Origin: Isoetes taiwanensis
Lineage: Eukaryota; Streptophyta; Lycopodiopsida; Isoetales; Isoetaceae
Assembly: GCA_021234155.1 (NCBI GenBank)
Contig: JAJEKV010000002.1
Coordinates: forward strand, 16,035,428 to 16,099,427
Reading direction: 5' to 3'
DNA: 64,000 nucleotides
Position 1 is the first letter of the stretch, and the number at the start of each line of letters is the position of its first letter. The notes under the pieces are model-generated. The model saw only the letters and a program-made list of their open reading frames with translations, did not search any database and had not been told where the DNA came from. Position numbers and translations under genes: made by a program. Below are positions 44,845 to 56,216 of this stretch, one piece after another.

Positions 44845-45223
44845 TGTTAGAGCCTGGACTCTAACCTTGCAAGAAGGATGAAAAACCCAACAATCCAAGC
44901 TCAATCTATCAGATCAAGGCAATGCACAACACAAAGATTCCTCATCTCCATAGCTAGATCAAGCAAAATACTCTCTCTCAATACACCGTCTCTCTCTTCT
45001 TCTCTCTCTGCTCGGATTAACACACTGATCATAATACCTCCACAATGCATACGTGCAAATATCCTGCACGCGTGCATGTGCGTATATCACTCCATATACG
45101 GTATAATATCTTCTATACCACCTCAATAGTGGTGAGTGTGGTGAGTGGTAAGTGGTGAGTGTGGTGTGTGGTGATGAGTGTGGTGAGTGGTGACGAGTGT
45201 GGTGAGTGGTGACCACCCCAACA
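44845..45223 (-). repeat. 3' LTR of the gag-only element
   Basis: 379 bp, TGTTAG...CAACA on the plus strand. It contains a GT-rich minisatellite of GGTGAGTGT-type units at 45128-45215. Confidence 0.93.
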
Positions 45224-45714
45224 GAGGCGACCACAGTGGGAAAATGTGCCACTCCGTGGCGGAGAACCCATAACAAAACATATTAATATGGTCCTTGGGA
45301 CATGTCCCCAAATGACACATTTACATGGATGTGTAGAAAGAAAATTACCCTCCTCAAATCCAAATGACTAGCACAAAACAAATTGGTCCAAAAAGAAAGT
45401 GACGAAACAAAGTCTCTGTAACTGTAGCAAACTTTGAAAGCTGATATCTTGAGTTCCAGAACTCTGTTTGACCTGCACCATAGCTCGTTGGATTCGTATC
45501 GCCAAAACACATCTTTTGATGTAGGATAGATCATATATTATTGAACTATCACCATCTGTTTTTACAGAAAAACGACCTGCTTTAACCCAAAAATTCTCCA
45601 CAAATTCTCTGTAATTGAAGCTATGCAAAATCTGAATCCCTTAGAATAGCACTTGTCTAGGCCTGAGATCCTTTCCATGCCTGGATTTAGAGAACAATTC
45701 TCCTTCGAGAGTCA

Positions 45715-46413
45715 TCAACCAACTCCAACCCTATCAAGTAAGCATCTTCCAAATAGGAGAATGCAGATAACATGTAACAAAAACAAAAAGTGTGGCCAAA
45801 GAACAAACCACACTCCAACAACCTGCTCAAATATTACTGCATCAGCATACCAATGTGGCAAATCTGATGTAATATAATAGAACTTGCTAAAATGACATAT
45901 TCCAGGTAGCTTATTAGTCTCAAATGGTGCAAACAAACCTTTAGGAGCCTCTTTGGCTGCTACACACTGAGATAAAGTGATGTTCATATCCAATTTCCCA
46001 TCCTTTATCATATAGTCATGCTCAAATTTACTCACCTCTTCCACACTTCCATGCTCAAACATGAAAGGAACTAGTTTTTCTCGATTGTCAGAATTCTTCA
46101 AACTGCTACAATGCTGAAACATAGGTCTGAACCATTCTAGGTACACTTCATTCATCAAAACATCAAAATTTTGCAATTCTAGCTCATGGTTTAGTGCCAA
46201 ATCATCAAAGCAATAAAATTTCTCCATTTGAGGCATGTAAAACTCTTGTTCAGCTGGGATACATGTCTCAAATCTGAAAGTCTCATAAAGAGGACTGTTA
46301 TCCTTACTGTGACCAAATTCAAGGGTATGTAACATACCTTTAGAGTGCTCAAATGCTAAAGTATCAATGCTTTCCACCTCTAGCTCACATAATAATGGTT
46401 CATCATCATCCAA
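45715..46413 (-). CDS. Second frame of the gag-only element, unknown
   Basis: 232 codons starting MDDDEPLLCELEVESIDTLAF. The first 190 residues are acidic and soluble-looking with repeated FEH/FGHSK pieces; the last 40 are hydrophobic (FVLWPHFLFLLHVICILLFG), a likely membrane segment. It lies after gag, where pol would be. I recognise no domain; it might be an env-like or host-derived insert. Confidence 0.45.
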   Translation of the reverse strand: MDDDEPLLCELEVESIDTLAFEHSKGMLHTLEFGHSKDNSPLYETFRFETCIPAEQEFYMPQMEKFYCFDDLALNHELELQNFDVLMNEVYLEWFRPMFQHCSSLKNSDNREKLVPFMFEHGSVEEVSKFEHDYMIKDGKLDMNITLSQCVAAKEAPKGLFAPFETNKLPGICHFSKFYYITSDLPHWYADAVIFEQVVGVWFVLWPHFLFLLHVICILLFGRCLLDRVGVG

Positions 46414-46478
46414 AAATGCCGTTTGGGCTGAAATTTTATATTCTAAGGCTTAACATAAATGCCTATTAGAGAAAAATA

Positions 46479-47360
46479 TCAAAAAAAAAAAAAACAAAAC
46501 AAAACAAACAAAATACAAAGAAAATAATTTTTAAAGCATAGCACAAGCACCCTGTGTCGCCGACATAAAAAGTGTCCCCCACCATTGTGCTTAGACCCAA
46601 ATACCAGATTGGCCCTCTCAAAGAATCTCTTCTCCCTACATTCTTGATCATTATGGCCCTTTATTTGGCATCTTGAGCAGAATTTCAGCAATCTACATGT
46701 AGAATCAGAATGTCCAATAGACCCACAATACTCACAAGTAATAAACTGCACCTCCCTTGGCTTCTCACCAATTGTAAGCTTAGAAATCTTGGCTGCAATA
46801 TCCTCTGTTTTATGCTCTGGAGCAGCAACTTCATGAATGTATCCTAGCTTATCTTCAGCCTTGAGAGCATACTTTAATGCCTCTAGTAATGTTGTAGGCT
46901 GTTTGGCCTTCACCTTATGAGCAATAGCTCGTTTCAGCCCCTTCACATACCATTGAATATCCATTTCATCACTCCTTGCAATCTTCCAATGAACTACGAC
47001 TTTGAGAACCGCAATATACCTCTGATTATACTCTCTAATTGATTCATCTTTCTTTTGTGTGAAATTAGTCCACCTTTCCATATTCTTATCCTTACCATGA
47101 ACTTCTTGACAATTAGCAATGAAAGCTTCCTTTAATTCCTGATATGCTATGGTATCTGGCTGGGTTTGTGCCCATTCCTCCACTGAATCTTACAAAGAAC
47201 TATAAAACCAAAGCAAGTAATCAGCAGCCGGTAACTTATATTGCTGGCAATACCTCTCAAACTTCACAATATACTTCAAAAGATCCCGATCCACCAGATC
47301 ATCAAACTTTGGAGTCCCCATTGTCTGAAAACCCCATACCATAGGTGGTAATACAGCCAT
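46479..47360 (-). pseudogene. Gag protein with two zinc knuckles, one in-frame stop
   Basis: Starts at the Met at 47360 (MAVLPPMVWGFQTMG) and runs through one TAA at 47190-47192 into EEWAQTQPDTIAYQELKEAF. The retrotrans_gag core (NMERWTNFTQKKDESIREYNQRY) is followed by zinc knuckles CEYCGSIGHSDSTC and CSRCQIKGHNDQEC. The tail reads into an AT-rich stretch. It is a Gypsy-type capsid/nucleocapsid protein; apart from the single stop it is well kept. Confidence 0.85.
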
Positions 47361-47493
47361 CTCTGCCTCTTCTTGGGTTGAAATTGGAAAAACGAAATTG
47401 AATCTCCCTTCAATTTGAAAAACGAAATTGGATTACCTTCTAGATCGGTAAATAGAATCAAAACCTCATGGATCTGAGAATTAGACCCCAGAT

Positions 47494-47871
47494 CGTTAGA
47501 GCCTGGACTCTAACCTTGCAAGAAGGATGAAAAACCCAACAATCCAAGCTCAATCTATCAGATCAAGGCAATGCACAACACAAAGATTCCTCGTCTCCAT
47601 AGCTAGATCAAGCAAAATACTCTCTCTCAATACACCGTCTCTCTCTTCTTCTCTCTCTGCTCAGATAACATACCAATCATAATACCTCCACAATGCATAC
47701 ATGCAAATATCCTGCACGCGTGCATGTGCATATATCACTCCATATACGGTATAATATCTTCTATACCACCTCAATAGTGGTGAGTGTAGTGAGTGGTAAG
47801 TGGTGACTGTGGTATGTGGTGACTAGTGTGGTGAGTGGTGACGAGTGTGGTGAGTGGTGACCACCCCAACA
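47494..47871 (-). repeat. 5' LTR of the gag-only element
   Basis: 378 bp matching 44845-45223. Its inner edge has C where the other LTR has the T of TG. The following internal sequence on the element strand is ATCTGGGGTCTAATTC, the primer-site position; I could not assign a tRNA. Confidence 0.9.
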
Positions 47872-50045
47872 GGAAATATAACCAACCTTGTTTGTGATTG
47901 AGAGGCCTGGAGAAGAGTCATCGGATAAATCAATAAGGCAGGGATATGAGATAGTGTTTTGGATATGGGAGGCTTTGGTAGGTGATGGTAAAATATCTGG
48001 CTCAACTGGGTCTGCACAAAATTCATCCAATTGATCAGTTAAAATATTGAAGCTGTTTGAGCATAATACTTTATCTGATTTGTCAGTAACTATAATTATG
48101 TTACTATCATAATTAGGAAGACTTCCCTTTTTTTGAGTATGTTGAGGAGAATGTGCATTAGCTGAAGAGCTCAACTTTTCAGAGTTCAAATTCTGCTGAT
48201 TAACCAAATGTGTCTTGAGGCCTGTATATATGTTTTGATCTTTCTAATCTTTAATTAATAGAATCTCAGACTCTTTTCCTGATTTGGTAGCAGCCACCTT
48301 GTTTGGTTGAGTAGAATTAGCTGTATCCTTTGCATTTGTTTGTATACCTGAATGAATAACAATAGCCTTATTGACTTTTCTGGTCCCCATAAGTTTTTGT
48401 TGTTGAAAGGTTTCCAGACTGTCCTTCATAATGTTGTTCAGAGTTTTGTGCAAACCAGAGGAATCATTAATCATAACAGATTTCCCTTTTAATAACTTCT
48501 TATAATTATCAGTGTTTTCTGGAACACTAACATTCACCAGGTTTTTATTTTGAGTTATTGATGTAAGGGAAATCTTTTCATTTTCCTTGCTGCATGAGAT
48601 GTTATGTCCCATACCTAGGGAACCTCTGTTCAAAACCAAGATTTTCATTGGGGGCTGCTCCAAGGAGGAATAGCCAGACAATTGACTCCTGGAGTTATTG
48701 GGAACAATCAAATTGTAGGATTTTTCAGTAGCTATTTTTTTCTTCCTCTGGATTCTCTTGAAACTGCCATTTGTGTTTTAAATCTGTCCACTCTGAAGAT
48801 CAGCATTTACCTTTTGTGAGGTAAGAATTTCATTTCCTTTTCCCTGTTGGAGAATATTTTCCTGCATGTTGTAGTTGAAATCATCACCTATCCCTTTCTC
48901 TTTCTCAACTTGTGAGATATTGCTTTCAACACAACCAATATTTGCAGAGTGCCTAGAATTACACTTCAGGCAAATACATGGTAAACCAATCCATCTAAGA
49001 TGCAGAGAGTTATGATGGCCATAAAAATCAGTATAGGGAATAATGGTTGGAACAGGTTTTGAGAGATCAATCTGAATGTAGCATCTTGGTGGCCCGTAAG
49101 AAAGAATTTCAGAAGCAATATAGGTCCCAAAAGAATTAAAAATAGTAGAAAAGCATTCTTCATGCCAATATATAGGGCTAAGATCACTCATTGATACAGA
49201 GGCAATGCATAGTCTATCAAGAGAGGCAAGAAGGGGTTCCATTTGAGAGAAGATAACTGGAAGGAGTCACAAGTGGCAGTCCCAGTCTTGAGAAAATAGT
49301 TAGTAGTTCGGGAGTTGCCACATTCGATCATAAGATAAGGATAATTCAGACAGAAGATAGAGTTAATAATTATCCCTTTATGAAATTTAAGAAGTTGATC
49401 CCACATTGTGTCAATTTTAAGGCCAACACTGCTAACTCTCACAATGACAGCATTATCTTTTAAAGTTTTGATTCTAGAGGCTATCAAAGGAGATTGTAAG
49501 GTAATACCTTGAAACTTATGCACGGATGGCGGAGTCACAGCTTTCAGAAGGTCCAAATCATTTGCCAATTGTCGGTCTGTTCGAATAAGAGCCACAAGTC
49601 TAGGAACACCGGTTTGGATGGGGATCCCATTAGCATCAAGAGCTGAAGTGCCATTGTAACCTGGATCTTTGCATAAATTATCCCATATTGGAGGAAAATG
49701 ATCGAGAGGATGCATGCCTTTGTTTGAGAGACCCAAGTTAGAAAAGTCTCCAAATTTAAGAAATCCAGAGGGGTTTTTTATCAAAGCACTTAACTGGATA
49801 AGGATATCGGCTCTGTGGGAAGGCGGGAGTTGCAGAGCTTGATGAAGAATCGAAATAGTTTGAATGTTTAGGGTTTTTTGGGAAAAAACTTTTTTAGGAA
49901 TAGCAAACGACTCCATTAATGAAAGAAAAAGGCCAGAGAAAGAAACAAAGGGTTGTAGGAAGGAAAAAATTAGCAAAGATCGAGGAGGAGGAGTAGATCT
50001 ACACCTAAGATGGTAAACCTTAACAATGATCTTTTCTTCTAACAA

Positions 50046-50660
50046 AGTTTAAAATGAAACGCACTTATTTGCTGCAAACGCACTTCAAAAGGAATCTTTG
50101 ACAGATTCCCTAAAATTCCCTTAAAAAGTCCATTTTTAAGATTTTTTTGTGACAGGTGTGACAATTTAGTTAATTTAGGTACCTTTTTTGAGGGGTTGAT
50201 TGAACATAACTTCCATGCAAAAATTTTAAATAGCAATTTTCATCCTCCTAATTTAGAACAAAAAATAGTTACTTATATAAAGTGTAGCAAAAAAGGGGCA
50301 ATAAAAAAAATAGCAAGGGTAATAGAGTGACAAAGAAGTGATATATTCAAGGTTGTGAAAATTGTACAAAATTATGAACAAAATTGTCAAAAATATAGGA
50401 CATTTTGACAGACAATCATCACCTGCACTTTCTGTTCTTTACATGTTCGAGTCATCGGACAAACTTACATTTTGCAGCAAGATCAGGATGCATCTCATCC
50501 TCCGACTCATTTATTCCCTGATGTACTCGAACGATCTTCTTCCTCACTGTCTACAAGTGAGTCTTCATCATCATCTTTTTTTGCCTCCTTTCTAGGTTGT
50601 TTGTCTAATCCACATGCCGACCTTATTAAAGTTTAAGTGACCATACGTAACTTATTAGCA
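50046..50660. other. Spacer between LINE and DUF7869 gene
   Basis: AT-rich. It opens with GTTTAAAATGAAACGCACTTATTT (50047-50070), identical to 12418-12432 and its flank. No gene seen. Confidence 0.5.
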
Positions 50661-50662
50661 AA

Positions 50663-53541
50663 TCAATGAACAAAGTCATATGCAAGAACCTTTACTTCAT
50701 CTAGATCTATGACAGCAAGTTGTTTGCTTTGGACTTTGCTCTCTTTCCCCTCTGCTTTTACCATCTCCAAAGTATAACTCCCAATCGAAAAGCATTGGCG
50801 TAATCTCGTTCTCATCCAGTGCACTTTTAATTGAGTGGGTATTCCATCCTCTCTTGTTACCTCCAGTACTTTAGCTAGCCAGAATGGCTTCCCAGATTCA
50901 TCATTATCAGCTGGGACAGCTATGAGCATTCCTTTCTGAATCTCTGAGACTGAACCAGATACTCGAACAACTTGTTGTGCGGGCGTTTAGGGGCGGTGTA
51001 CATGACTCATCATCTTCATCCGAAGCTAGCCAATATCTCTACATGTTCCTCTTGATTCTCAACTTGCACGGGGAGAGTTTGCCTAGATGGCCAGTTTGAA
51101 TGTAACTGTTCTTTGACCTTGTAATGAAGCTTGCAACATGTCACGCTTCTTGAGAAAAAACCGAGGCCACTATAAAGCATCTCGCCTCCCCAAAGTGGTT
51201 AGAGCGGGATCTGAATACTTGTCTCAATATAATCCAATGATTTGTTTGAGTCAAATGCTCTTCCCTCCTTTTTACTCTTTGTAATTTCTTTCAAGCTTTT
51301 TAGAGGCATTTGCTCTGCAGAGAGCATGGAACTAGTATTGGGGATGGTGCGAATGAATTGAATACTACTGGTCGCCACTACAAGGATGTGGCATATTTCT
51401 TTCCTTGTAAGATGGCCTTGCCATCTACAAGTGAAATTTTGATCTGATGCTGAAATGTAATGTTTCTCAAGGGCTCAATAGCACAGTGACCCAGTTGATC
51501 TCTCCGAAAAATCCATTCTTTGAAATCATAAGTTTCTTCCAATAACTCGATGTCTGGATGAGGATTGTAGGAATCTTGGGTAACTCAATCATTGCTGGTA
51601 GGCTGAGAGCTTTTTTTCGAGCAAGACGTTTAGAGAACCTACTGAACATCTGATCAATTTGATCGTGTGTATGACCAACAAGCAGGAAACCAATCTTCAC
51701 CTTCTTGAAGATTTGTTTCTCTACTAGCATAGCACAGTAAGCAAACAACGCCTGATTCTTATTTTCCCTTGTCGTGTTATCTAGCTGAAGATATAAAACC
51801 GGTGGTATATGTTCTAGATTGGAAAGAAGCTTATTCAATATTGTGATAATGAGATTTGGATCACCATGAATATTTGGATAATTCAAAAATGCCTTGCAAG
51901 ATAGTTTTCCATTAAATACCATAGCACCAACAACATGCAGGTGTATGAAATCTTCTTCAGCAGCATCCTTAGGCACATTGACAAAATGTGGTAGGGTGGT
52001 CTTCTTCTGGTCCATTCCATCAATAACAACCGATATGTAGTTGAGTGGTTGTTCCAGTGCTTTCTTCCTATGTTTTGTCAATTTTCTCCTTTCCAAAGAT
52101 TGTTGTTCTCTGTGCTTGTTCAATTTCTCTTTCAATGCATCTGAAATGAAAACGTGTTTAGGAAAGAACCTACTTTTAAGTAGAACTAGGCAAGCACACG
52201 TTTTGGAAGCTTACTTTTAGTGTGAAGTGTCCTTGCATTTTGTCTCTGAGCTTTCAATTCAGAGCATGTAGCACAAACAGACATCCGATGCTTTCTAGGA
52301 ATGGACACACGAGAAAACTCTTTTTTCCAGAGCACAGTAAAGTAAGAGTAGCAGACATGGCGTTCTCCAGCCTCAACACACATGTCTTTATAATTATCGT
52401 AGACTTCACGTTTCGTGAAGTTGTCACTCAAGTGGTACATAGGGCTGTTAGGGAGTTTCTCAAAAGACTCCTTAAAGAAACCTTCCATCCAAGAAACACA
52501 TTGAAGGGCATGAACTCTGGATATACCTCCTGAGTGGCAGTAGTCATTAATGCCTGGATTCTTGTCAAGCCTTTTCTTCAGGCGGTCAAGTCGTCTGCTG
52601 CCTAAGGCATGTATCAATTTAAAGGCTATTTGACAGACGGTGTGGCCACCAGCTGTGTAAGTAAACTTCTCACCATAATCTGGCCTAATATTGAAGGCTA
52701 AGTAGCCCCTTTGGTCTAGCAGAGTCATTGAACTCAGAACTATCACTTAATCAACCTCAATTCCTTTAGTCCAATCTTAAGCAAACAACGTTGAGAACAA
52801 CAGTGCTTTTGTATGTGTTGCCCTCAAGTGAGCCTCGGCCCATGAGTTTCTTTTCTTCTTTGGGTTGTACATGCTTTCTTGTGTAAGTTTCGCTTTTAAG
52901 GTTTTTACTTGCGGGAGCTTTGAATTCAACATAGAGTCTTGTGGCTTTGGTAGGTCCTCGCCCTGTGAGATCAACATGAGGTGTTTCTTCGCCGAGAGAG
53001 ATCAACATGAGGTGTACTAGTAGATCTTTGAGAGGTTTGATGTGGGCAAGTCCCTGGAGGGAGGTGCTTTCCTCTCCGGGAAAAAAGTAATCGAGGTTGG
53101 TGACGTAATTGACCAGCTCCCCGGGCGTCATAGAACACGTGAGTTGGCGTATGCCGCTGCCCCACTTGTTGTAGTACCAATTAGCGAATTGGATGGAGTT
53201 GGCGTGATTTGCATCCGGGGAGGCAACCTACGGTGGACTATGGGAGACGTACTAAAATGAACCGGAGGAGGTAGTCCGAGCTCAAGCCTGTGGTGGAGTA
53301 AAACGCATTGGTGGGGGCAAACGACGTTCGTAAGCCGGGTGTGGTGGAGTAAATTGACCGGGTGGTGGAAGCCGAGGTGGTCGTGGCCGAGTAAACTCAA
53401 CGTAGAGCTGGGGGTTTGTATATCGGAGGTAGAATATTCGTGGTTACTTCCTGGTGTCTGTTGAGGAGGTGTGAAAGTCATTGCAGGAGGAAGCCTGCGA
53501 ACAGGAGTTGGAGGCTCTGCAGTTCTTTTCTCTCGAGCCAT
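50663..53541 (-). pseudogene. DUF7869-type nuclease/transposase-like gene
   Basis: From MAREKRTAEPPTP at 53541 a Pro-rich N-terminus with LPPPM.FTPP repeats (frame-broken) leads to MTPGELVNYVTNLDYFF and a linker. Next, 52746-52216 has YTAGGHTVCQIAFKLIHAL and a Cys block (MSVCATCSELK), ending in a GTAAGC donor; the following exon starts after TTTCAG near 52142. It holds VVIDGMDQKKTTLPHF, YLQLDNTTRENKNQ and GFLLVGHTHDQIDQMFSRFSKRL: conserved Asp, Glu and His residues of an RNase H-like fold. One frameshift near 51570 and a stop near 51205 interrupt the rest. The final block, FWLAKVLEV...LKVHWMR, ends at 50663. Probably transposase-derived (inference). The start lies 25 bp from the palindrome array. 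Confidence 0.72.
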
Positions 53542-53563
53542 AATCGAAAGTTAAAGTTATTGA

Positions 53564-53674
53564 TCGTATAAATTTATACTACGTAAGAAACGACGGGTAT
53601 AAATTTATACGAGATGGTATAAATTTATACGAGAGGAGGGCAACATAGAACGTAAATGGTATAAATTTATACTA
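53564..53674. repeat. Four GGTATAAATTTATACC palindromes in a divergent promoter
   Basis: Copies centred at about 53572, 53603, 53623 and 53665 (spacing 31, 20, 42). Flanks such as ATACGAGAGG match the copy at the methyltransferase stop codon (12811-12830). The cluster fills the 166-bp gap between the DUF7869 gene (-) and the small gene at 53708 (+), so it is well placed to control both. Confidence 0.93.
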
Positions 53675-53707
53675 AAAACTCACGCATTAATTTGTATTGG
53701 AAACTTT

Positions 53708-53902
53708 ATGGAGAAACGCTATACGAAACGGCACTTAGCAGAGGTACTTAAGCCCGGCGCCGGCCACCCTATTTTCTATATACGCAGCTCGGAGTCGAAG
53801 GCGCTCGCGGTGCGTTACAAATTTCACAAAGGCTCACTCCCTAAATCAGAACATGAGTATGGCTTATGGAGGTATGCCAAATCGATTGTAATGCCGACAT
53901 AG
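53708..53902 (+). CDS. Small basic protein, 64 residues
   Basis: Open frame MEKRYTKRHLAEVLKPGAG ending in AKSIVMPT, rich in Lys, Arg and Tyr. It has no known domain, signal peptide or membrane segment. It starts 34 bp after the last palindrome (whose TATAAAT could serve as TATA box) and diverges from the DUF7869 gene. The paired layout resembles the small genes between palindromes at 34.7-35.9 kb, though the sequences are not obviously alike. Confidence 0.45.
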   Translation: MEKRYTKRHLAEVLKPGAGHPIFYIRSSESKALAVRYKFHKGSLPKSEHEYGLWRYAKSIVMPT

Positions 53903-55550
53903 CGGCGTGATGTCAACACATAGGGACGCAACATCTAACAGTTCTAAGGTGGATAACGACGCTAGATGATAAACCCCCAATGATATGCGGGTTAAAAAGA
54001 TACAGGAAAATTTAAAGATATAGCTGCAGCCTTTAAGGCAGAGACTATTGTATCATACGACATATAATAGTGGGTTAAAATCCAACAAGAGAGTTAAAAG
54101 ATATCTGAAGGAGTAAATGAGTCGGTGACCCTACACAGGATGGCTCACAACCAAAGGGGATGTAGAGAACATATTAAAGAAGAAAATGAAATTAAAGGAG
54201 TACGAGTTATATTAATGGGTAGGCCACTTAGTTGGGATGGTTACTACCTGCACAACTTTGGGGATGAGTTACATAACGTAAGGATGATGACAACGCTCAA
54301 GAGGTTCACTCTTGAAAATAGGCATGAGTGTGGCGTGTATGCAGATGCCAACTTACGTGTGATGGCACAACAATGGCATGACATCGGCATAGAAGAACGT
54401 AAGAAATAACAATTCAAACATCTATGAGGATGCTAAAGCATAGGGTTCCAATGATATGCGGGGTAAAAGTCATAGAGAAATTTGAGCGCATAACTATAAC
54501 TTAAGGATCATATAGTATATGGCTGTAATTTAGAAGATAACAAGAGGATGAAAGAAGATTTGAAAGGTTAGATTAATTAGTGATCCTATGGACGAAGGAT
54601 TTATATATGTTATATCAGGCATACAGATGATGAGCAGCATGGGAAGTAAGAAGCAACACGTTTCAAGGCCAGGATAAAGGAGATCGATGATAGTCGCGAG
54701 AAGGTAGCAAAGAAGAAGATGAAATTAATGGACTATTATTCATTACGTAGGGACTATCGGATGGAAAGGCAGCATGGGGTTTTGAAAAGCCGATGAAGAC
54801 TTAAATACGGGCCTTAGGGATAAAAGGTTTTCAATTTCTGGGATAACATGGCAAACAATAATTTTACAAGGAACCTAAGAGTAGAAGGAGTCCTTGTAGA
54901 AGGGTGCCTAATTGGTACTAACATTTGGGACTATTGTTCTAATTCTTCTAAGATATGTAGGTTATTCTTTAAATTTAGTGACCCTAAGACACTAAGATAA
55001 TGGTTGGAAGGAGTTTGCCCTAATCAAATTTAGGTATTCTTGAAGTGTTGATGAGTCAAGAATAGTGGCATAGAACAAAGGTTTGGCCATTGCAAGTTGA
55101 CATGCATGTGATGCAGATATATAATCACTGCGATATAGGCGGTGAAGGGTGGTACAAATTGATACTAAAGTTTATGCTCTAGATAGACTCGAGTGAGGTG
55201 TGGACATGGCTGTGGGAGTTCGAACTCAAGCAATCACTATGTGTTACAAAGTATGTGTCGTGACCTGGGAAAGGGATTTTTTTTTTCTTTTTTTCTTTTT
55301 TTTTTTTGGTTTAAATGGAGCACAAACATAAAGAAAAGTAGTGAAGGGTGATGGTACAATTTACAAACCCAAGCCCTACCCATTTGCCGAGGCCAATAAT
55401 GACCCATGGGGTGAGCGCACCTTGCCATGGTTGCACAAGTCCGGCGGAGTTGTTGCCACCACAGCATGGGTTTACGGAAGGCAGTCTTCTAATTTAAATA
55501 AAAAACAAAACTACTATGAATGAAAAGAGAACTACTTATCCATTCAAAAA
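53903..55550. other. Non-coding, one weak frame
   Basis: Two diverged copies of a unit with CCAATGATATGCGGG lie about 470 bp apart (53979 and 54450). A plus-strand frame at 54125-54409 (starting MTLHRMAHNQRG) has no recognisable domain and lies in this repeat, so I do not call it a gene. A T-rich run lies at 55269-55308. Confidence 0.4.
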
Positions 55551-55785
55551 GGAATTTAGGCCATTGGTAAAGGTGTTGGCTTGGGCGCAGGAGATCAGAG
55601 GTTCAATACCAACATATGCCTCTTTCTTTTAAAAAGAGCTGTAGGCTAGAAATAAAGCATTAAATATGTATAACAAATATTTTATAAAACATAAATATCG
55701 AATTTAGAAAAAGTTGGCATGGTGGTAAGGATCTCAGGTTGGAATTAAGCGCTTACAGGTTCAAAACATGTGTGGGAAATAAAAC
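55550..55785 (+). repeat. Two tRNA-like SINE heads
   Basis: TTGGTAAAGGTGTTGGC...GAGGTTCAATACC (55564-55610) and TGGCATGGTGGTAAGG...CAGGTTCAAAACA (55715-55768) both have an A-box-like and a B-box-like element about 35-40 bp apart, as in tRNA-derived SINEs. Neither folds as a full tRNA gene. Confidence 0.5.
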
Positions 55786-56216
55786 TTTTTTTTTTAGGTC
55801 AACGGGCGCGCGATCAAACTGGCCTGAATGGGATTTTGGACATAAGGGCCGTTTTTTCCAAGTAGTCCGATTTGGGTTTTTAGCTCTATTTTTTATGCTA
55901 GAGGACCAACCAAGGGTGTTCTAGACTAATTAGGATGTTACAGACGCAATGGAACAAAAATGGCCTCAATCCAAGTTCCCTAGAGAAACTTATGGCCTCT
56001 GGAAGAAAGGGACCGCATTCTGCCGAAAACTCAACAAAACCTCATCTTAATATTTTGAATTTTTCTTCCTATCTAGCTCATTCCTCACATAGGCCAAAAA
56101 TCATCCTACTTACGGATTTGGTGTAACTTTCTTACATTGGAGGTCCCTTACTATCTAAACGGTCTAACGAGTTAGACATGGCCAGTGCTATGATCTAGTC
56201 TACCAAGATCATGCTC

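Larger units (their letters stand above)
44845..47871 (-). mobile_element. Gag-only LTR retrotransposon (TR-GAG type) nested in the LINE
   Basis: Direct LTRs 44845-45223 and 47494-47871 enclose about 2.3 kb. A 5-bp target duplication GGAAA lies at 44840-44844 and 47872-47876. The inside codes a gag protein and one unknown frame, but no protease, reverse transcriptase or integrase. That matches non-autonomous TR-GAG elements, which move with enzymes of full-length relatives. The LTRs are about 95% alike or better by eye, so it is fairly young and certainly younger than the LINE. Confidence 0.92.
44219..49916 (-). pseudogene. LINE ORF1 (DUF4283-type RNA-binding protein), split by nested insertion
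   Basis: Begins MESFAIPKKVFSQKT at 49916 and runs to about 47877, is interrupted by the LTR element, and resumes from 44839 to 44219. VGLKIDTMWDQLLKFHKG...LIECGNSRTTNYFLKTG is the DUF4283-like RNA-binding region. After a frame change comes the zinc knuckle CLKCNSRHSANIGC (around 48915-48960). The remainder is Ser/Asn/Lys-rich and basic at the end (GIKRKKKTAIK). It packages the LINE RNA. Several frameshifts. Confidence 0.8.
39681..50045 (-). mobile_element. L1-like LINE retrotransposon, interrupted by a younger LTR element
   Basis: The minus strand holds ORF1 (from 49916), then an ORF2 with endonuclease, reverse transcriptase and zinc-binding C-terminal region. The 3' end is a poly-A tract (T run at about 39682-39691 on the plus strand). 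Without the nested element at 44845-47871 it is about 7.3 kb, normal for plant L1 elements. Both ORFs carry frameshifts. The 5' boundary is approximate; the extreme 5' sequence is partly shared with 12411-12440. Confidence 0.88.

Noticed and set aside
54125-54409. 94-residue plus-strand gene
   Set aside because: Lies within a diverged repeated unit and shows no recognisable domain; left as a weak frame.
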